From SLRI01 sp964576715 (GTDB lineage: Bacteria; Pseudomonadota; Alphaproteobacteria; Geminicoccales; Geminicoccaceae), in contig CAZNWE010000016.1 of NCBI GenBank assembly GCA_964576715.1, forward strand, positions 1 to 60,371: a stretch of DNA of 60,371 bases. The letters are read 5' to 3'. Below, in pieces: positions 33,284 through 42,457 of the stretch. A model generated the notes under the pieces. The model was not told the origin of the DNA, did no database searches, and worked only from the letters and a program-made list of their open reading frames with translations. The stretch's first letter is position 1, and the number at the start of each line of letters is the position of its first letter. A program made the translations under genes and the position numbers.

Positions 33284-34313
33284 GGCCAATCCGACCCTGG
33301 TCGGCCACGAGCTGGCGCTCGAGGTCTTCTCCCGCGCGCAGTCGCGCGGCCGGCTGCCGCATGCCTGGCTGCTCGCCGGTGCCGCCGGGATCGGGAAGGC
33401 GACGCTGGCCTACCATCTCGCCCGCCGACTGGTCGCCGGACCGGCCGCCGCAAGCATGGCCAGTGCGCCGACGAGCGCCCTCTTTCGCCGGGTGGCGCAA
33501 GGCAGCGAACTCGATCTGTTTGTCCTCGAGCGCGTCGTCAATCCCAAGTCCGGCAAGCTGCGCCGCGAGATCACGGTCGATCAGGTACGCGCGGTGACGG
33601 CCGGGCTGCATGAGACGCGGGTCGGCAGCGGCGGTCGGGCGGTGGTCGTCGACGCGGCCGACGAGCTCAACAGCGAGGCCGCCAATGCATTCTTGAAGCT
33701 GCTCGAGGAGCCGCCGCCGGGCGTCGTGCTGCTGCTTGCCTGCCACGCGCCGGGCCGTCTGCCGCGAACCATCGTCTCACGCTGCGTCAAGCTGAACCTG
33801 GCCCCCTTGAACGAGCCGGCAATGCGCCGTGCTCTTGCCGCTGCCGGCCTCGCCGCACCACCGGAGGCCGCACTCCTCAGCCTTGCCCGGGGCTCACCCG
33901 GCCGCTACGCAAAGCTTGCCGAGATCGGCTTTCTCGAGCACTACGCGGCGGTGCTCGACGGGCTCACCACCGGACGCGGCGATCGGCGGCGATTGCTCGA
34001 GACGACGGAGCGCCTGGCGACGCTGCTGGCGAGCGGCGGTGCCGAGCTGGTTGCCGATCTGCTCGGCACCGTGGTCCGTCGGGCTGCCGAGCGGGCTTGT
34101 CGCGGTGCGCTGCAGCCGGTGTTCTTCGCCGCTGAGCCCGAGGCCCTGGGCCAGCTCACGGACGGCCTGCCGCTTGATCGCTGGCTGGGCTTGTGGGACA
34201 AGCTGCAACGCCTGCCGTTCGACCTCGACCAGCTCAATGTCGATCCCCGTCAAGCCCTCTTTCTCAGCCTCGCCGCCATGGCGGGCGAGCGGGCGCGCCT
34301 CGGGGCCTGCTGA
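33270..34313 (+). CDS. holB: DNA polymerase III subunit delta'
   Basis: The 347-residue protein follows the clamp-loader AAA+ pattern: LVGHELALEVFSRAQSRGRLPHAWLLAGAAGIGKATLAY (degenerate P-loop GAAGIGKA), DLFVLERVV, EITVDQVRAV, VVVDAADELNSEAANAFLKLLEEPP, and VSRCVKLNL with the SRC motif that serves as an arginine finger. The zinc-binding cysteines of E. coli delta' are missing, as is common in alphaproteobacteria. It works in the replisome as part of the clamp loader. The ATG at 33270 lies 14 bases inside tmk; a GTG two codons upstream is also possible. Confidence 0.92.
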   Translation: MLPARANPTLVGHELALEVFSRAQSRGRLPHAWLLAGAAGIGKATLAYHLARRLVAGPAAASMASAPTSALFRRVAQGSELDLFVLERVVNPKSGKLRREITVDQVRAVTAGLHETRVGSGGRAVVVDAADELNSEAANAFLKLLEEPPPGVVLLLACHAPGRLPRTIVSRCVKLNLAPLNEPAMRRALAAAGLAAPPEAALLSLARGSPGRYAKLAEIGFLEHYAAVLDGLTTGRGDRRRLLETTERLATLLASGGAELVADLLGTVVRRAAERACRGALQPVFFAAEPEALGQLTDGLPLDRWLGLWDKLQRLPFDLDQLNVDPRQALFLSLAAMAGERARLGAC

Positions 34314-34358
34314 GCGGCGGGTGGCCGGGCGGTCTTGATCCTGCGGCTGGAGACGCAC

Positions 34359-35894
34359 ATGGCAGCCGACGCTGCATATTACATCACGACGCCGATCTAT
34401 TACGTCAACGACTCCCCGCATATCGGCCACGCCTACACCACACTCGCCTGCGATGTCCTGGCGCGCTTCATGCGCCTCGACGGCCGCGAAGTGCGCTTCT
34501 TGACCGGCACCGACGAGCACGGCCAGAAGGTGGAGAAGGCCGCAAGGGATCGGGGTCTCGATCCGCAGGGCTTCACCGACGAGGTGTCGACCCGCTTTCG
34601 CGACCTCGCCACCGCCATGAACTTCAGCCACGACGACTTCATCCGGACGACCGAGGACCGCCACAAGAGAGCCGTGCAGCACCTTTGGCAGAAGCTGGTC
34701 GAGGCAGGGGAGATCTATCGCGGTGCCTATGCCGGCTGGTACTCGGTCCGCGACGAGGCGTTCTATGCCGAAAGCGAGATCCAGGACGGCAAGGCGCCTT
34801 CGGGAGCACCCGTCGAATGGGTCGAGGAGCCGTCCTATTTCTTCCGGCTCTCCGCCTGGCAGGACCGCCTCTTGGCCTTCTACGACGCGAATCCCGAGTG
34901 TATCCTGCCGGAAACCCGCAAGAACGAGGTCGTGAGCTTCGTACGTGGCGGGCTCAACGATCTTTCGGTCAGCCGCACCACCTTCAACTGGGGCGTGCCG
35001 GTCCCGGGCGACCCCGAGCATGTCATGTATGTCTGGCTCGACGCGCTGACCAACTACATCTCGGCCTTGGGCTATCCCGACGATCCGGACGGCCTCTATC
35101 AGAAGTTCTGGCCCTGCGACGTGCATGTCGTCGGCAAGGATATCCTGCGCTTTCACGCCGTCTATTGGCCGGCCTTCTTGATGGCCGCTGGCCTCGAGCC
35201 GCCCAAACGCGTCTTCGCGCATGGCTGGTGGACCAACGAAGGCCAGAAGATCTCCAAATCCGTCGGCAACGTCATCGACCCGCACGCGCTCATCGCCCGC
35301 TACGGTCTCGACCAGACCCGCTACTTCCTGTTGCGCGAGGTGCCGTTCGGCAATGACGGCGACTTCAGCCACGCCGCGATGCTGCGGCGGATGAACAGCG
35401 ACCTTGCCAACGACTATGGCAATCTCTGCCAGCGCGTGCTTTCGATGATCGCCAGGAACTGCAAGGGCGAGGTGCCCGCGCCCGGCGAACTCGAGCCGGC
35501 CGACGAGGCCCTGCTCGACAAGGCCGAGCAGACCCTCGCCACCTGCCGCCGGTTGATGGAACGGCAGGCCCTGCATGCAGCGCTCGAGGCCATCTGGCAG
35601 GTGATCGGTGACGCCAACCGCTACGTCGACACGGCCGCCCCCTGGGCCTTGCGCAAGACCGACCCCGCCCGGATGGCGACCGTTCTTTGGACACTGGCCG
35701 AGACCATCCGCCGGGTCGCACTCCTGACCCAGCCCTTCATGCCCGAGAGCTCGGCCCGCATCCTCGATCAGCTCGCAGTAGGCGACGATCAACGCGGCTT
35801 CGTCGCGATCGATGCCCGGCTCGCCCCGGGTACGCTGCTGCCCCGGCCCGAAGGCATTTTTCCGCGCCTCGTCGAGGAAACCACGGATGGCTGA
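34359..35894 (+). CDS. metG: Methionyl-tRNA synthetase
   Basis: The 511-residue protein has the class I motifs HIGH (NDSPHIGHAYTTLA) and KISKS (GQKISKSVGNVIDPH), plus VMYVWLDALTNYISALG in the methionine pocket. It lacks the zinc-knuckle cysteines (WYSVRDEAFY in the connective peptide) and the C-terminal tRNA-binding domain, so it is the compact MetG2-type enzyme. It charges tRNA-Met. The ATG at 34359 after CTGGAG is preferred over a TTG at 34335. tatD overlaps by 8 bases. Confidence 0.95.
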   Translation: MAADAAYYITTPIYYVNDSPHIGHAYTTLACDVLARFMRLDGREVRFLTGTDEHGQKVEKAARDRGLDPQGFTDEVSTRFRDLATAMNFSHDDFIRTTEDRHKRAVQHLWQKLVEAGEIYRGAYAGWYSVRDEAFYAESEIQDGKAPSGAPVEWVEEPSYFFRLSAWQDRLLAFYDANPECILPETRKNEVVSFVRGGLNDLSVSRTTFNWGVPVPGDPEHVMYVWLDALTNYISALGYPDDPDGLYQKFWPCDVHVVGKDILRFHAVYWPAFLMAAGLEPPKRVFAHGWWTNEGQKISKSVGNVIDPHALIARYGLDQTRYFLLREVPFGNDGDFSHAAMLRRMNSDLANDYGNLCQRVLSMIARNCKGEVPAPGELEPADEALLDKAEQTLATCRRLMERQALHAALEAIWQVIGDANRYVDTAAPWALRKTDPARMATVLWTLAETIRRVALLTQPFMPESSARILDQLAVGDDQRGFVAIDARLAPGTLLPRPEGIFPRLVEETTDG

Positions 35895-36702
35895 CGGTCC
35901 CGACTTCGTCGACAGGCCCAGCTTCGTCGACAGCCATTGTCACCTCGATTACCCGGGCCTCGAAGCCGAGGTCGAGGGGGTGGTCGAACGCGCCACGGCG
36001 GCCGGCGTGCGGACGCTCCTCACCATCGCGACCCGGCTTTCCAGTTTCGAGCGGGTGCTCACGCTCGCCTGCCGTTTTCCCAACGTCTGGGTTGCCACAG
36101 GCGTCCACCCGCATCAGGCGGCCGAGGAAAAGGGGTGTCTCGAGCCTCAGCCCTTCATCGCCAATGCGACCCACGCCAAGGTCGTTGCCATCGGCGAGTG
36201 CGGCCTCGATTATTTCTATGACAAGAGCCCGCGCGACATGCAGGCTGCGAGCTTCCGCGCCCAGCTCGAGGCCGCCCGTCGGACGAATCTGCCGTTCATC
36301 GTCCACACCCGCGACGCCGATGCCGACACGGCGACGATCCTCGAGGAGGCGGCAGGGCAGGGGCCGCTTGCCGGTGTCATCCACTGCTACAGCACCTCGC
36401 CCGAACTCGGCCACAAGGCGACCGAACTCGGGTTGCATCTCGGCCTCGGCGGCATCCTCACGTTCAAGCGCTCGGACGAACTGCGGGCCACGGTTCGCGA
36501 GCTGCCGAGACAGCGGATCCTGCTCGAGACCGACGCGCCCTACCTGGCGCCGATGCCGTTTCGCGGCAAACGCAACGAGCCCGCCTACATCCCTTACGTG
36601 GCGCAGGTCCTGGCCGAGCTCTGGCAGACCGATACCGCTGCGGTCGCCCGGATCACCACGGCCAATTTTCATGCCCTCTTCGATAAGGCAACGATCAGTT
36701 GA
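35887..36702 (+). CDS. TatD-family metal-dependent hydrolase/DNase
   Basis: The 271-residue product has the TIM-barrel metallohydrolase motifs in order: FVDSHCHLDYPGL (HxH metal ligands), GVHPHQA, AIGECGLDYFYD, FIVHTRDADADT, VIHCYS, and LETDAPYLAP. TatD/YcfH proteins are Mg-dependent 3'-5' exonucleases linked to DNA repair or RNA turnover, despite the name. The gene overlaps metG and the PhnP-like gene (TGATG), an order often found in alphaproteobacteria (metG-tatD-MBL). Confidence 0.93.
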   Translation: MADGPDFVDRPSFVDSHCHLDYPGLEAEVEGVVERATAAGVRTLLTIATRLSSFERVLTLACRFPNVWVATGVHPHQAAEEKGCLEPQPFIANATHAKVVAIGECGLDYFYDKSPRDMQAASFRAQLEAARRTNLPFIVHTRDADADTATILEEAAGQGPLAGVIHCYSTSPELGHKATELGLHLGLGGILTFKRSDELRATVRELPRQRILLETDAPYLAPMPFRGKRNEPAYIPYVAQVLAELWQTDTAAVARITTANFHALFDKATIS

Positions 36703-37496
36703 TGCGCGTCACCGTTCTCGGCTGCGGCACCTCGGCGGGCGTGCCGGTGATCGGCTGTGACTGCGCCGTCTGTCGCTCGCCCGACCCGCGCAACAAGCGA
36801 CTGCGCTGCTCGATCCTCGTCGAGGCCGCGGGCCAGACCATCCTGTTCGACACCGGTCCCGATCTTCGCGAGCAGTGCCTCAGGGCCGAAATTGGCCATC
36901 TCGATGCCGTCGTCTACACCCATGCGCACGCCGATCATCTGCACGGTCTAGACGACCTCAGGGCGATCAACAACCTGACCGGGCGCGCCCTGCCGGCGCA
37001 TGGCCACGCCGACGTCCTCGCCCGCATTCGCGAGCGTTTCCCTTATGCCTTCGCCGGTGGCCAAAGCGGTGTGGAGGGCTTCTGGCGCCCAGAACTTCTA
37101 GCGGTGCCGTTCGCCGACGTGTCCCCGTTCAGCATCGGCCCGGTCGAGCTCTTGCCGTTGCGCCACGGCCATGGCCGCAGTCACGTTTGGGGGTTTCGGA
37201 TCGGCCGCTTCGCCTACTCGACCGATGCGGACGAGCTCGATCAGGACTATCTCGAGGCGCTCGCCGGTATCGACGTCTGGATCGTCGACGCTCTGCGCGA
37301 GAAGCCGCATCCGAGCCATGCCCATCTCGCTAAGACGCTGGACTGGATCGACCGCGTCAAACCGCGTCGCGCCTATCTCACCCATATGAACCACGAGGTC
37401 GACTACGCCGCGTGGCGGCAGCGCCTGCCGGAGGGCATCGAGCCCGCCTATGATGGGCTGGTGATCGAGATCAACGACGATTTCTTGGGCCGGTAG
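36702..37496 (+). CDS. PhnP-like metallo-beta-lactamase-fold hydrolase
   Basis: The 264-residue protein has VLGCGTSAGVPVIGCDCAVC with a possible zinc knuckle, VYTHAHADHLHGLDDL (the HxHxDH metal site), LRHGHGRSHVWGFRIGRFAYSTDADEL, and a C-terminal YLTHMNHEVDY with the last His. It belongs to the PhnP/phosphoribosyl-1,2-cyclic-phosphate phosphodiesterase group. As it is not in a phn operon, its substrate is open and it may be a general cyclic-phosphate or tRNase-Z-like hydrolase. The ATG overlaps the tatD stop. Confidence 0.9.
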   Translation: MRVTVLGCGTSAGVPVIGCDCAVCRSPDPRNKRLRCSILVEAAGQTILFDTGPDLREQCLRAEIGHLDAVVYTHAHADHLHGLDDLRAINNLTGRALPAHGHADVLARIRERFPYAFAGGQSGVEGFWRPELLAVPFADVSPFSIGPVELLPLRHGHGRSHVWGFRIGRFAYSTDADELDQDYLEALAGIDVWIVDALREKPHPSHAHLAKTLDWIDRVKPRRAYLTHMNHEVDYAAWRQRLPEGIEPAYDGLVIEINDDFLGR

Positions 37497-37518
37497 GTTA
37501 GTTGTCTTTGCCAATCGG

Positions 37519-38499
37519 CTACTCTGGCCGGCAGATGTCGCCCTGCCGGATAGCCCGGCCGGTACGCCAGGCGAGGCCGGCAATGACCGCCGCGAGCAGG
37601 GTAACGAGGGCGAGGCCGATCATGCCATGCGCGGGCGAGTTCGCCGCCTCGGCGAACAACAGTGAGGCCACGGCAAGCGCGGCGAGCGGGAAGGATAGCG
37701 CCCACCAGGAAAGGGCGAACGGCAGGCGCCTGAAGCGCGGCAGCTGGGTTGCGACGATGGCTGCGAAGACGTAGCCTGAATTGAGTAAGATACGAGCGAA
37801 AGCATCGACTTCACCGCCCAGCTTCATGTAGGCAATGAAGGCGACCGATGGCGGTGCAATGAGGACGACAAGGGTCGGATAAAGGCGTTCCGGCAACGGA
37901 TCGTGAAAAATCAACCGGTTCATGACGAGGGTCAAGAGCACGATCCAGAAGATCAGGCCGGCCGAGAAGAACAGCCAGGACAGCTCGACGAAGCCGAGGC
38001 CGGCGCCGGCGATCGGCACGAGCACGTTGCCGACGGCCGGGATGAACCAGGCTGGGCTGAGCTGCGCATGAAGGAAGGCGCGGGTGCCGATCCAATTGGC
38101 GATGACGCTCAAGGTGAGCACGGCCTGAACGACCACGGCGACGAGCCAGATCGGCCGCGCGATCTCTGGCGAATGCGGTAGCAAGGCGGTCGCGATCAGC
38201 AGGAGTGAGATCGAGAACGCCGGGAAGAACGCGAGGCGGACCGGATGCGCCCATTCGGCACGCACGGCTTCGGGATGGCGCAGCATCTTGAGCGCGTAGA
38301 GCAGCGTGATGGCGAGAAAGGCCGTGATGCCCAGGGCCAGTGCCACGACCGATGCCAGACCACCGCTGTCGAGCGTTTGCTCGGCCGCGTGGAGCGCCAG
38401 GGTGAAGCCGAGCAGGCCCATGACGACCGAGAAGAAGGCTACGGGAAATTCGGCGAGGCGCGCATGGGCGGCGGCGGGTTGATGGAGTTCGGCATGCAT
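37519..38499 (-). CDS. TehA/SLAC1-like (TDT family) transporter or anion channel
   Basis: The 326-residue protein has about ten membrane helices. ARLAEFPVAFFSVVMGLLGFTLAL at the start and FPAFSISLLLIATAL, SPAWFIPAVGNVLVPIAGA, and FALSWWALSFPLAALAVAS fit the TehA/SLAC1/Mae1 family of anion channels and dicarboxylate/tellurite-resistance proteins. The transported ion is unknown (nitrate, chloride, or C4-dicarboxylate are precedents). A Fnr/FixK-type box lies 61 bases before the ATG, so expression at low oxygen is likely. It is convergent with the PhnP-like gene. Confidence 0.85.
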   Translation of the reverse strand: MHAELHQPAAAHARLAEFPVAFFSVVMGLLGFTLALHAAEQTLDSGGLASVVALALGITAFLAITLLYALKMLRHPEAVRAEWAHPVRLAFFPAFSISLLLIATALLPHSPEIARPIWLVAVVVQAVLTLSVIANWIGTRAFLHAQLSPAWFIPAVGNVLVPIAGAGLGFVELSWLFFSAGLIFWIVLLTLVMNRLIFHDPLPERLYPTLVVLIAPPSVAFIAYMKLGGEVDAFARILLNSGYVFAAIVATQLPRFRRLPFALSWWALSFPLAALAVASLLFAEAANSPAHGMIGLALVTLLAAVIAGLAWRTGRAIRQGDICRPE

Positions 38500-38559
38500 G
38501 GCGATGGTCCGGAAAGGAACGGCAGAACCGCACTCTAGAGCTTGGTTGGATGAACGTGC

Positions 38560-38573
38560 TTGATGCAGGTCAA
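38560..38573 (-). promoter_or_regulatory. Fnr/FixK-type box before the TehA/SLAC1-like gene
   Basis: TTGATGCAGGTCAA (read minus: TTGACCTGCATCAA) fits the TTGA-N6-TCAA consensus of Fnr, Anr and FixK exactly. It lies 61 bases upstream of the transporter start at 38499. A second box of this kind is in front of ccoN (43468-43481). Confidence 0.65.
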
Positions 38574-38595
38574 CGGCGTTTACTCCATGGGGAAT

Positions 38596-38611
38596 AATTT
38601 GTCATAATCTT
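38596..38611 (+). repeat. 16-base motif shared with 2570-2585, copy 2
   Basis: AATTTGTCATAATCTT, identical to 2570-2585. Here it lies between CTCCAT (38583-38588) and its inverse ATGGAG (38625-38630). The nearby CTTATGGAGCGCA (38622-38634) resembles the inverse of TGCGCCATAAG beside copy 1. It marks the edge of the decayed island 38616-39990. Confidence 0.6.
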
Positions 38612-38622
38612 TCTTATCCGGC

Positions 38623-39048
38623 TTATGGAGCGCAGCCTGACCAGTCCCTCGTCGGCCAGTGCAGCTTGGGCTTTGCCGCTGCTGCAGTTTGCAGAATGTG
38701 TCGGCGGGCCCGGGTGCAGTCGAGAAGTACCGCGTGAATCTCTTTTTCCAGGATCAGCGTCAGCTCGCGCAGCTGGCTGATGAGGCCCTCGATCTCGGCG
38801 CCGGAAGCGGCATCCTTGCCGTCTCGCATGAGGTCGTGGACGCCGGCTACCGTCACCCTGATATCCCCGAAGATCGTCACCGCCGCATACGCTTTGGCCG
38901 GCAGATCGCTCTCCGCCCTGCCGTTGAACAGGCCCGCGCTGAAGCCGTCGAGCTCCTGGCGGCGGATCGTCGAGGCGGAGCGCTGCCTCGACGGTCGCCC
39001 GCTCCAGCCCGTCGGTGATGCAGACGATGCGGCTGCGGCGGTCACCAT
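38623..39048 (-). CDS. Hypothetical protein, probably a 5'-truncated gene remnant
   Basis: Not recognised. The plausible part is the last 105 residues: RRQELDGFSAGLFNGRAESD, AYAAVTIFGDIRVTVAGVHDL and a helical region LISQLRELTLILEKEIHAVLL. The first 35 residues are read out of frame from the broken cobW gene and do not look like protein. There is no ribosome-binding site at the ATG at 39048. The likeliest history is a deletion that fused the 3' end of an unknown gene to the 3' end of cobW. Confidence 0.35.
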   Translation of the reverse strand: MVTAAAASSASPTGWSGRPSRQRSASTIRRQELDGFSAGLFNGRAESDLPAKAYAAVTIFGDIRVTVAGVHDLMRDGKDAASGAEIEGLISQLRELTLILEKEIHAVLLDCTRARRHILQTAAAAKPKLHWPTRDWSGCAP

Positions 39049-39569
39049 CGGGCCAGGTTGCCAGCTCGACCGGCGGGTCGAAGCCGTGGTGGACGCCCTG
39101 AAGGATGACCGGGCCTTGCGCGTTGGTGAGGTGCAGGACCGGCTTGAAGCGCAACGGGCGGTCGCCTCGCTGGTAGCGGAGGGCCGCTAGCGCTGCCTGG
39201 AGTCTCGGCTAGTCGAGGGGCTGGTCGAGGGTCAGGCAGTGTGCCTGGATGTCGGTGGTGTGGTGCTGGTGCTGGGCCGCCCTCGCCCGCCGGCGCCGCG
39301 GGCCAGGCGCGCGCGTCGATCGATCTTGTCGCTGGATCGAAGCCGTTGCCGCCGAAGAGCGCGTCCCGGTCGGCGAGGCCCGTGGTCTCGACCAGGACGC
39401 GGGAGAACGGGGGGATCGTCCCTTTGCGCATTCTGGACAGCATGCCGCGCCGTGTCGTCTCGAGGTCGGAGCGGAGCGCACAGCAGACGCAGCTGGAAGC
39501 GAGCACCAACGTTTCGCCGTCGAGATGCTCGACCATCAGGTGATCGAGGCCGACCTCGCCGAATTCGTT
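38978..39569 (-). pseudogene. Broken CobW-family GTPase/metallochaperone gene
   Basis: From the gap edge, NEFGEVGLDHLMVEHLDGE and LASSCVCCALRSDLE (the CxCC metal motif) are clearly CobW/ZigA-like, followed by PPFSRVLVETTGLAD. The frame then changes: TTDIQAHCLTLDQPLD continues in another frame and stops at TAG (39211-39209) where the family has Trp. After it, RLQAALAALRYQRGDRPL and FKPVLHL, QGVHHGFDPPVELATWPDGD, RSRIVCITDGLERATVEA are the CobW C-terminal domain. A large part of the middle is missing. The Walker A end lies in the assembly gap. One frameshift, one nonsense codon and a deletion make it non-functional. Confidence 0.85.
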
Positions 39570-39669
39570 NNNNNNNNNNNNNNNNNNNNNNNNNNNNNNN
39601 NNNNNNNNNNNNNNNNNNNNNNNNNNNNNNNNNNNNNNNNNNNNNNNNNNNNNNNNNNNNNNNNNNNNN
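39570..39669. other. Assembly gap (100 N)
   Basis: Exactly 100 N of unknown true length. It hides the 5' end of the cobW remnant (Walker A part) on the minus strand and the 5' end of the PIN-domain gene on the plus strand. Confidence 0.99.
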
Positions 39670-39980
39670 CACCGACCCTGGTCCTCGCCGAGGTGGCGTA
39701 TCTCGTGTGGCGCCTCGCCCGGCTTGGCGAGCTGGACGACACGCAGGTGACCGGCATCCCGATCCAGCTACCGCTCCTGTTCGACGACTTGGTGCCGATC
39801 GGCCAATTGCTGATCTCTGCCCTGGCGATTGCGCGCGAGGTCGACCATCCGGTCTACGACTGCTTCTACCTGGCACTGGCCGAGGCGCGCGGGGAGCGCT
39901 TCCTTACCGCTGACGCCCGCCTCGTCGCCCGCCTCGTCGCCCGCCTGGGCGGGCATCGGCTGGCACCGCTGTTGCGCCCG

Positions 39981-39986
<6 letters not shown>
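39670..39986 (+). CDS. PIN-domain toxin (VapC-like), 5' end lost in gap
   Basis: About 104 C-terminal residues remain: TLVLAEVAYLVWRLARLGEL, then LISALAIAREVDHPVYDCFYLALAEARGERFLTADARL. The AREVDHPVYDCFYLALAE part with its acidic residues and the LTADARL end are typical of VapC ribonucleases of toxin-antitoxin systems. The first conserved Asp, and any VapB antitoxin gene, would lie in the gap. Whether the gene is intact in the organism cannot be told. It is convergent with aguB and overlaps its last six bases. Confidence 0.75.
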
Positions 39987-40856
<870 letters not shown>

Positions 40857-40927
40857 ATGCCCTCCTCGTCGATACGGCAGACTATGGCGCGGCCGGCGGC
40901 GCTTGGCAAAGCCGAAAACCCCCGCGC

Positions 40928-41548
40928 TTATGGCTTCGCCACGCCGTGATACTGGTAGGTGACGAGGCGCGGCCCGCGAATCAAATGGCCGGTCTCCAGT
41001 GCTTCGAGGGTGAAGCCGGCGGCTTCGAGCAAGCGGTCGGGGCGGCGGTCGAGGTGGCAACCACCCGCGACATGGCGCCAGACCGGCGTCAGCCGCTGCT
41101 GCCAGCGCAGCAGCCCCGGCTCGCCCGTGGCGGCACCATGCTCGATGAACAGCAGGCGGCCATCCGGTCGGAGCACCCGGCGGGCCTCGGCCAGCGCTGC
41201 CGCCGGATCGGGGATCGAGCAGAGGGTCCAAGTGGTGACGACGCAATCGAAGCTGGCATCAAGATCGGGCAGACGCTCTGCCCTCTGGCAGAGCAGGCGT
41301 GTCTTGAACGGCATCCAGGCGCCGGCCTTGGCGGCACGGTGCAACAGCGCCTTGGCCGGGTCAACGCCGACAACCTCGCGGACCTCGCGGCCGTAATGCG
41401 GGAAATTGAGACCGGAGCCGATGCCGATTTCCAGCACCCGGCCTCGAGCACGGGCCACCGTGCGTTCACGCCAGCCGCCGAGTTGCGCACTCTTCATACC
41501 CCAGTGCACAAGCTGCGGCACGACGAAGCGGTCATAGAACTGGCGCAT
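40928..41548 (-). CDS. Class I SAM-dependent methyltransferase
   Basis: The 206-residue protein has the Rossmann motif GRVLEIGIGSGLNFPHY, the acidic VVGVDPAKALLHRAA, and the post-motifs ASFDCVVTTWTLCSIPDPAAALAEARRVLRPDGRLLFIEHG. It resembles the UbiE/phospholipid N-methyltransferase-like or METTL7-like group (GHLIRGPRLVTYQYHGVA at the end). The substrate is unknown. The ATG at 41548 has a GTG one codon upstream. It lies 71 bases from aguB on the same strand. Confidence 0.8.
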   Translation of the reverse strand: MRQFYDRFVVPQLVHWGMKSAQLGGWRERTVARARGRVLEIGIGSGLNFPHYGREVREVVGVDPAKALLHRAAKAGAWMPFKTRLLCQRAERLPDLDASFDCVVTTWTLCSIPDPAAALAEARRVLRPDGRLLFIEHGAATGEPGLLRWQQRLTPVWRHVAGGCHLDRRPDRLLEAAGFTLEALETGHLIRGPRLVTYQYHGVAKP

Positions 41549-41674
41549 CACCAGAAGCGGCCGGCCCCCGAGCGGACGCCGACCGGATCGGCGGCTCGGT
41601 TTTCGGTCAGCGAAATTGTGGCGGACTCATCGACGCTGCCCGGTGGCAGCTCCAAGACAATGCCGCGGCGCGGC

Positions 41675-42226
41675 TCAGGCAGCCGACTGGCCGGCTTCGC
41701 CCCGCTGTTCTGCAAGCGTGGTGCCGGCGTCGCCGGCGCTGCCAGTCCCGGCAGCCGCTTCGGTGCCATCGGCCGCCGGCGACGAGTAGTCTGTCGCCTG
41801 GTGGACGAAGACGACGATCACCGCGATACCGAAGATGAACAACAGGCCGCCGAACAGCGCGAACATGCCGTCGCCGGCGCGGCTGTACAGGAACAAGCCG
41901 ACCAGCGACAGCAGGCCCATCAAGGCACCGGCGGCCCATTGGCTACCACCTGGCATGTTCTTCAACCTCGCAAAGTTGAGCAAGCTGCCGACCGAGGGTG
42001 CCCGGGCTTGGCCGGCACGCCCAGACCGACCGCTGCTGTCGCCGGTCTTGATCCCGGTCTCGGTCACCTGCAACAGCGTCTTGACCACGAGGCCCATGCC
42101 GGCGAGCAGTACCAGCAGTCCGGGAAGGAAGAGGCCGCCACCCTGGCCGACCAGAATGCTGCCGACGACCACAAGCACGACGCCACCAGCGCCGCCCAGC
42201 ATTCGCGAGTTGTTCGTCACGCTCAT
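41675..42226 (-). CDS. Small membrane protein of unknown function
   Basis: Not recognised. About 183 residues with two pairs of hydrophobic helices (GGVVLVVVGSILVGQGGG and FLPGLLVLLAGMGLVVKTLL; AAGALMGLLSLVGLFLYSRA and MFALFGGLLFIFGIAVIVVFV) separated by a Ser/Arg/Gly-rich loop, and an Ala/Gly/Glu-rich tail. No catalytic motif. The start is unclear: the ATG at 42226 is directly after GGGAGAG, and a GTG at 42244 would add six residues. The upstream region contains a T-run and then an assembly gap. Confidence 0.55.
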   Translation of the reverse strand: MSVTNNSRMLGGAGGVVLVVVGSILVGQGGGLFLPGLLVLLAGMGLVVKTLLQVTETGIKTGDSSGRSGRAGQARAPSVGSLLNFARLKNMPGGSQWAAGALMGLLSLVGLFLYSRAGDGMFALFGGLLFIFGIAVIVVFVHQATDYSSPAADGTEAAAGTGSAGDAGTTLAEQRGEAGQSAA

Positions 42227-42320
42227 CTCTCCCAAAAAAAACACGGCCCGGTTAAGCGGTAACCAGGTTCTGTTGGCCGGCCGACCGTGGCCCGGCCGAC
42301 CGCTGTCGCTCCGTCCGCTG

Positions 42321-42420
42321 NNNNNNNNNNNNNNNNNNNNNNNNNNNNNNNNNNNNNNNNNNNNNNNNNNNNNNNNNNNNNNNNNNNNNNNNNNNNNNNN
42401 NNNNNNNNNNNNNNNNNNNN
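42321..42420. other. Assembly gap (100 N) with identical 21-base flanks
   Basis: Exactly 100 N. The 21 bases before it (42300-42320) are identical to the 21 bases after it (42421-42441). This is the signature of two contig ends that overlap but were not merged, so probably little or nothing is missing here. Confidence 0.95.
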
Positions 42421-42457
42421 CCGCTGTCGCTCCGTCCGCTGCGCGCAGGTCGGGTTA

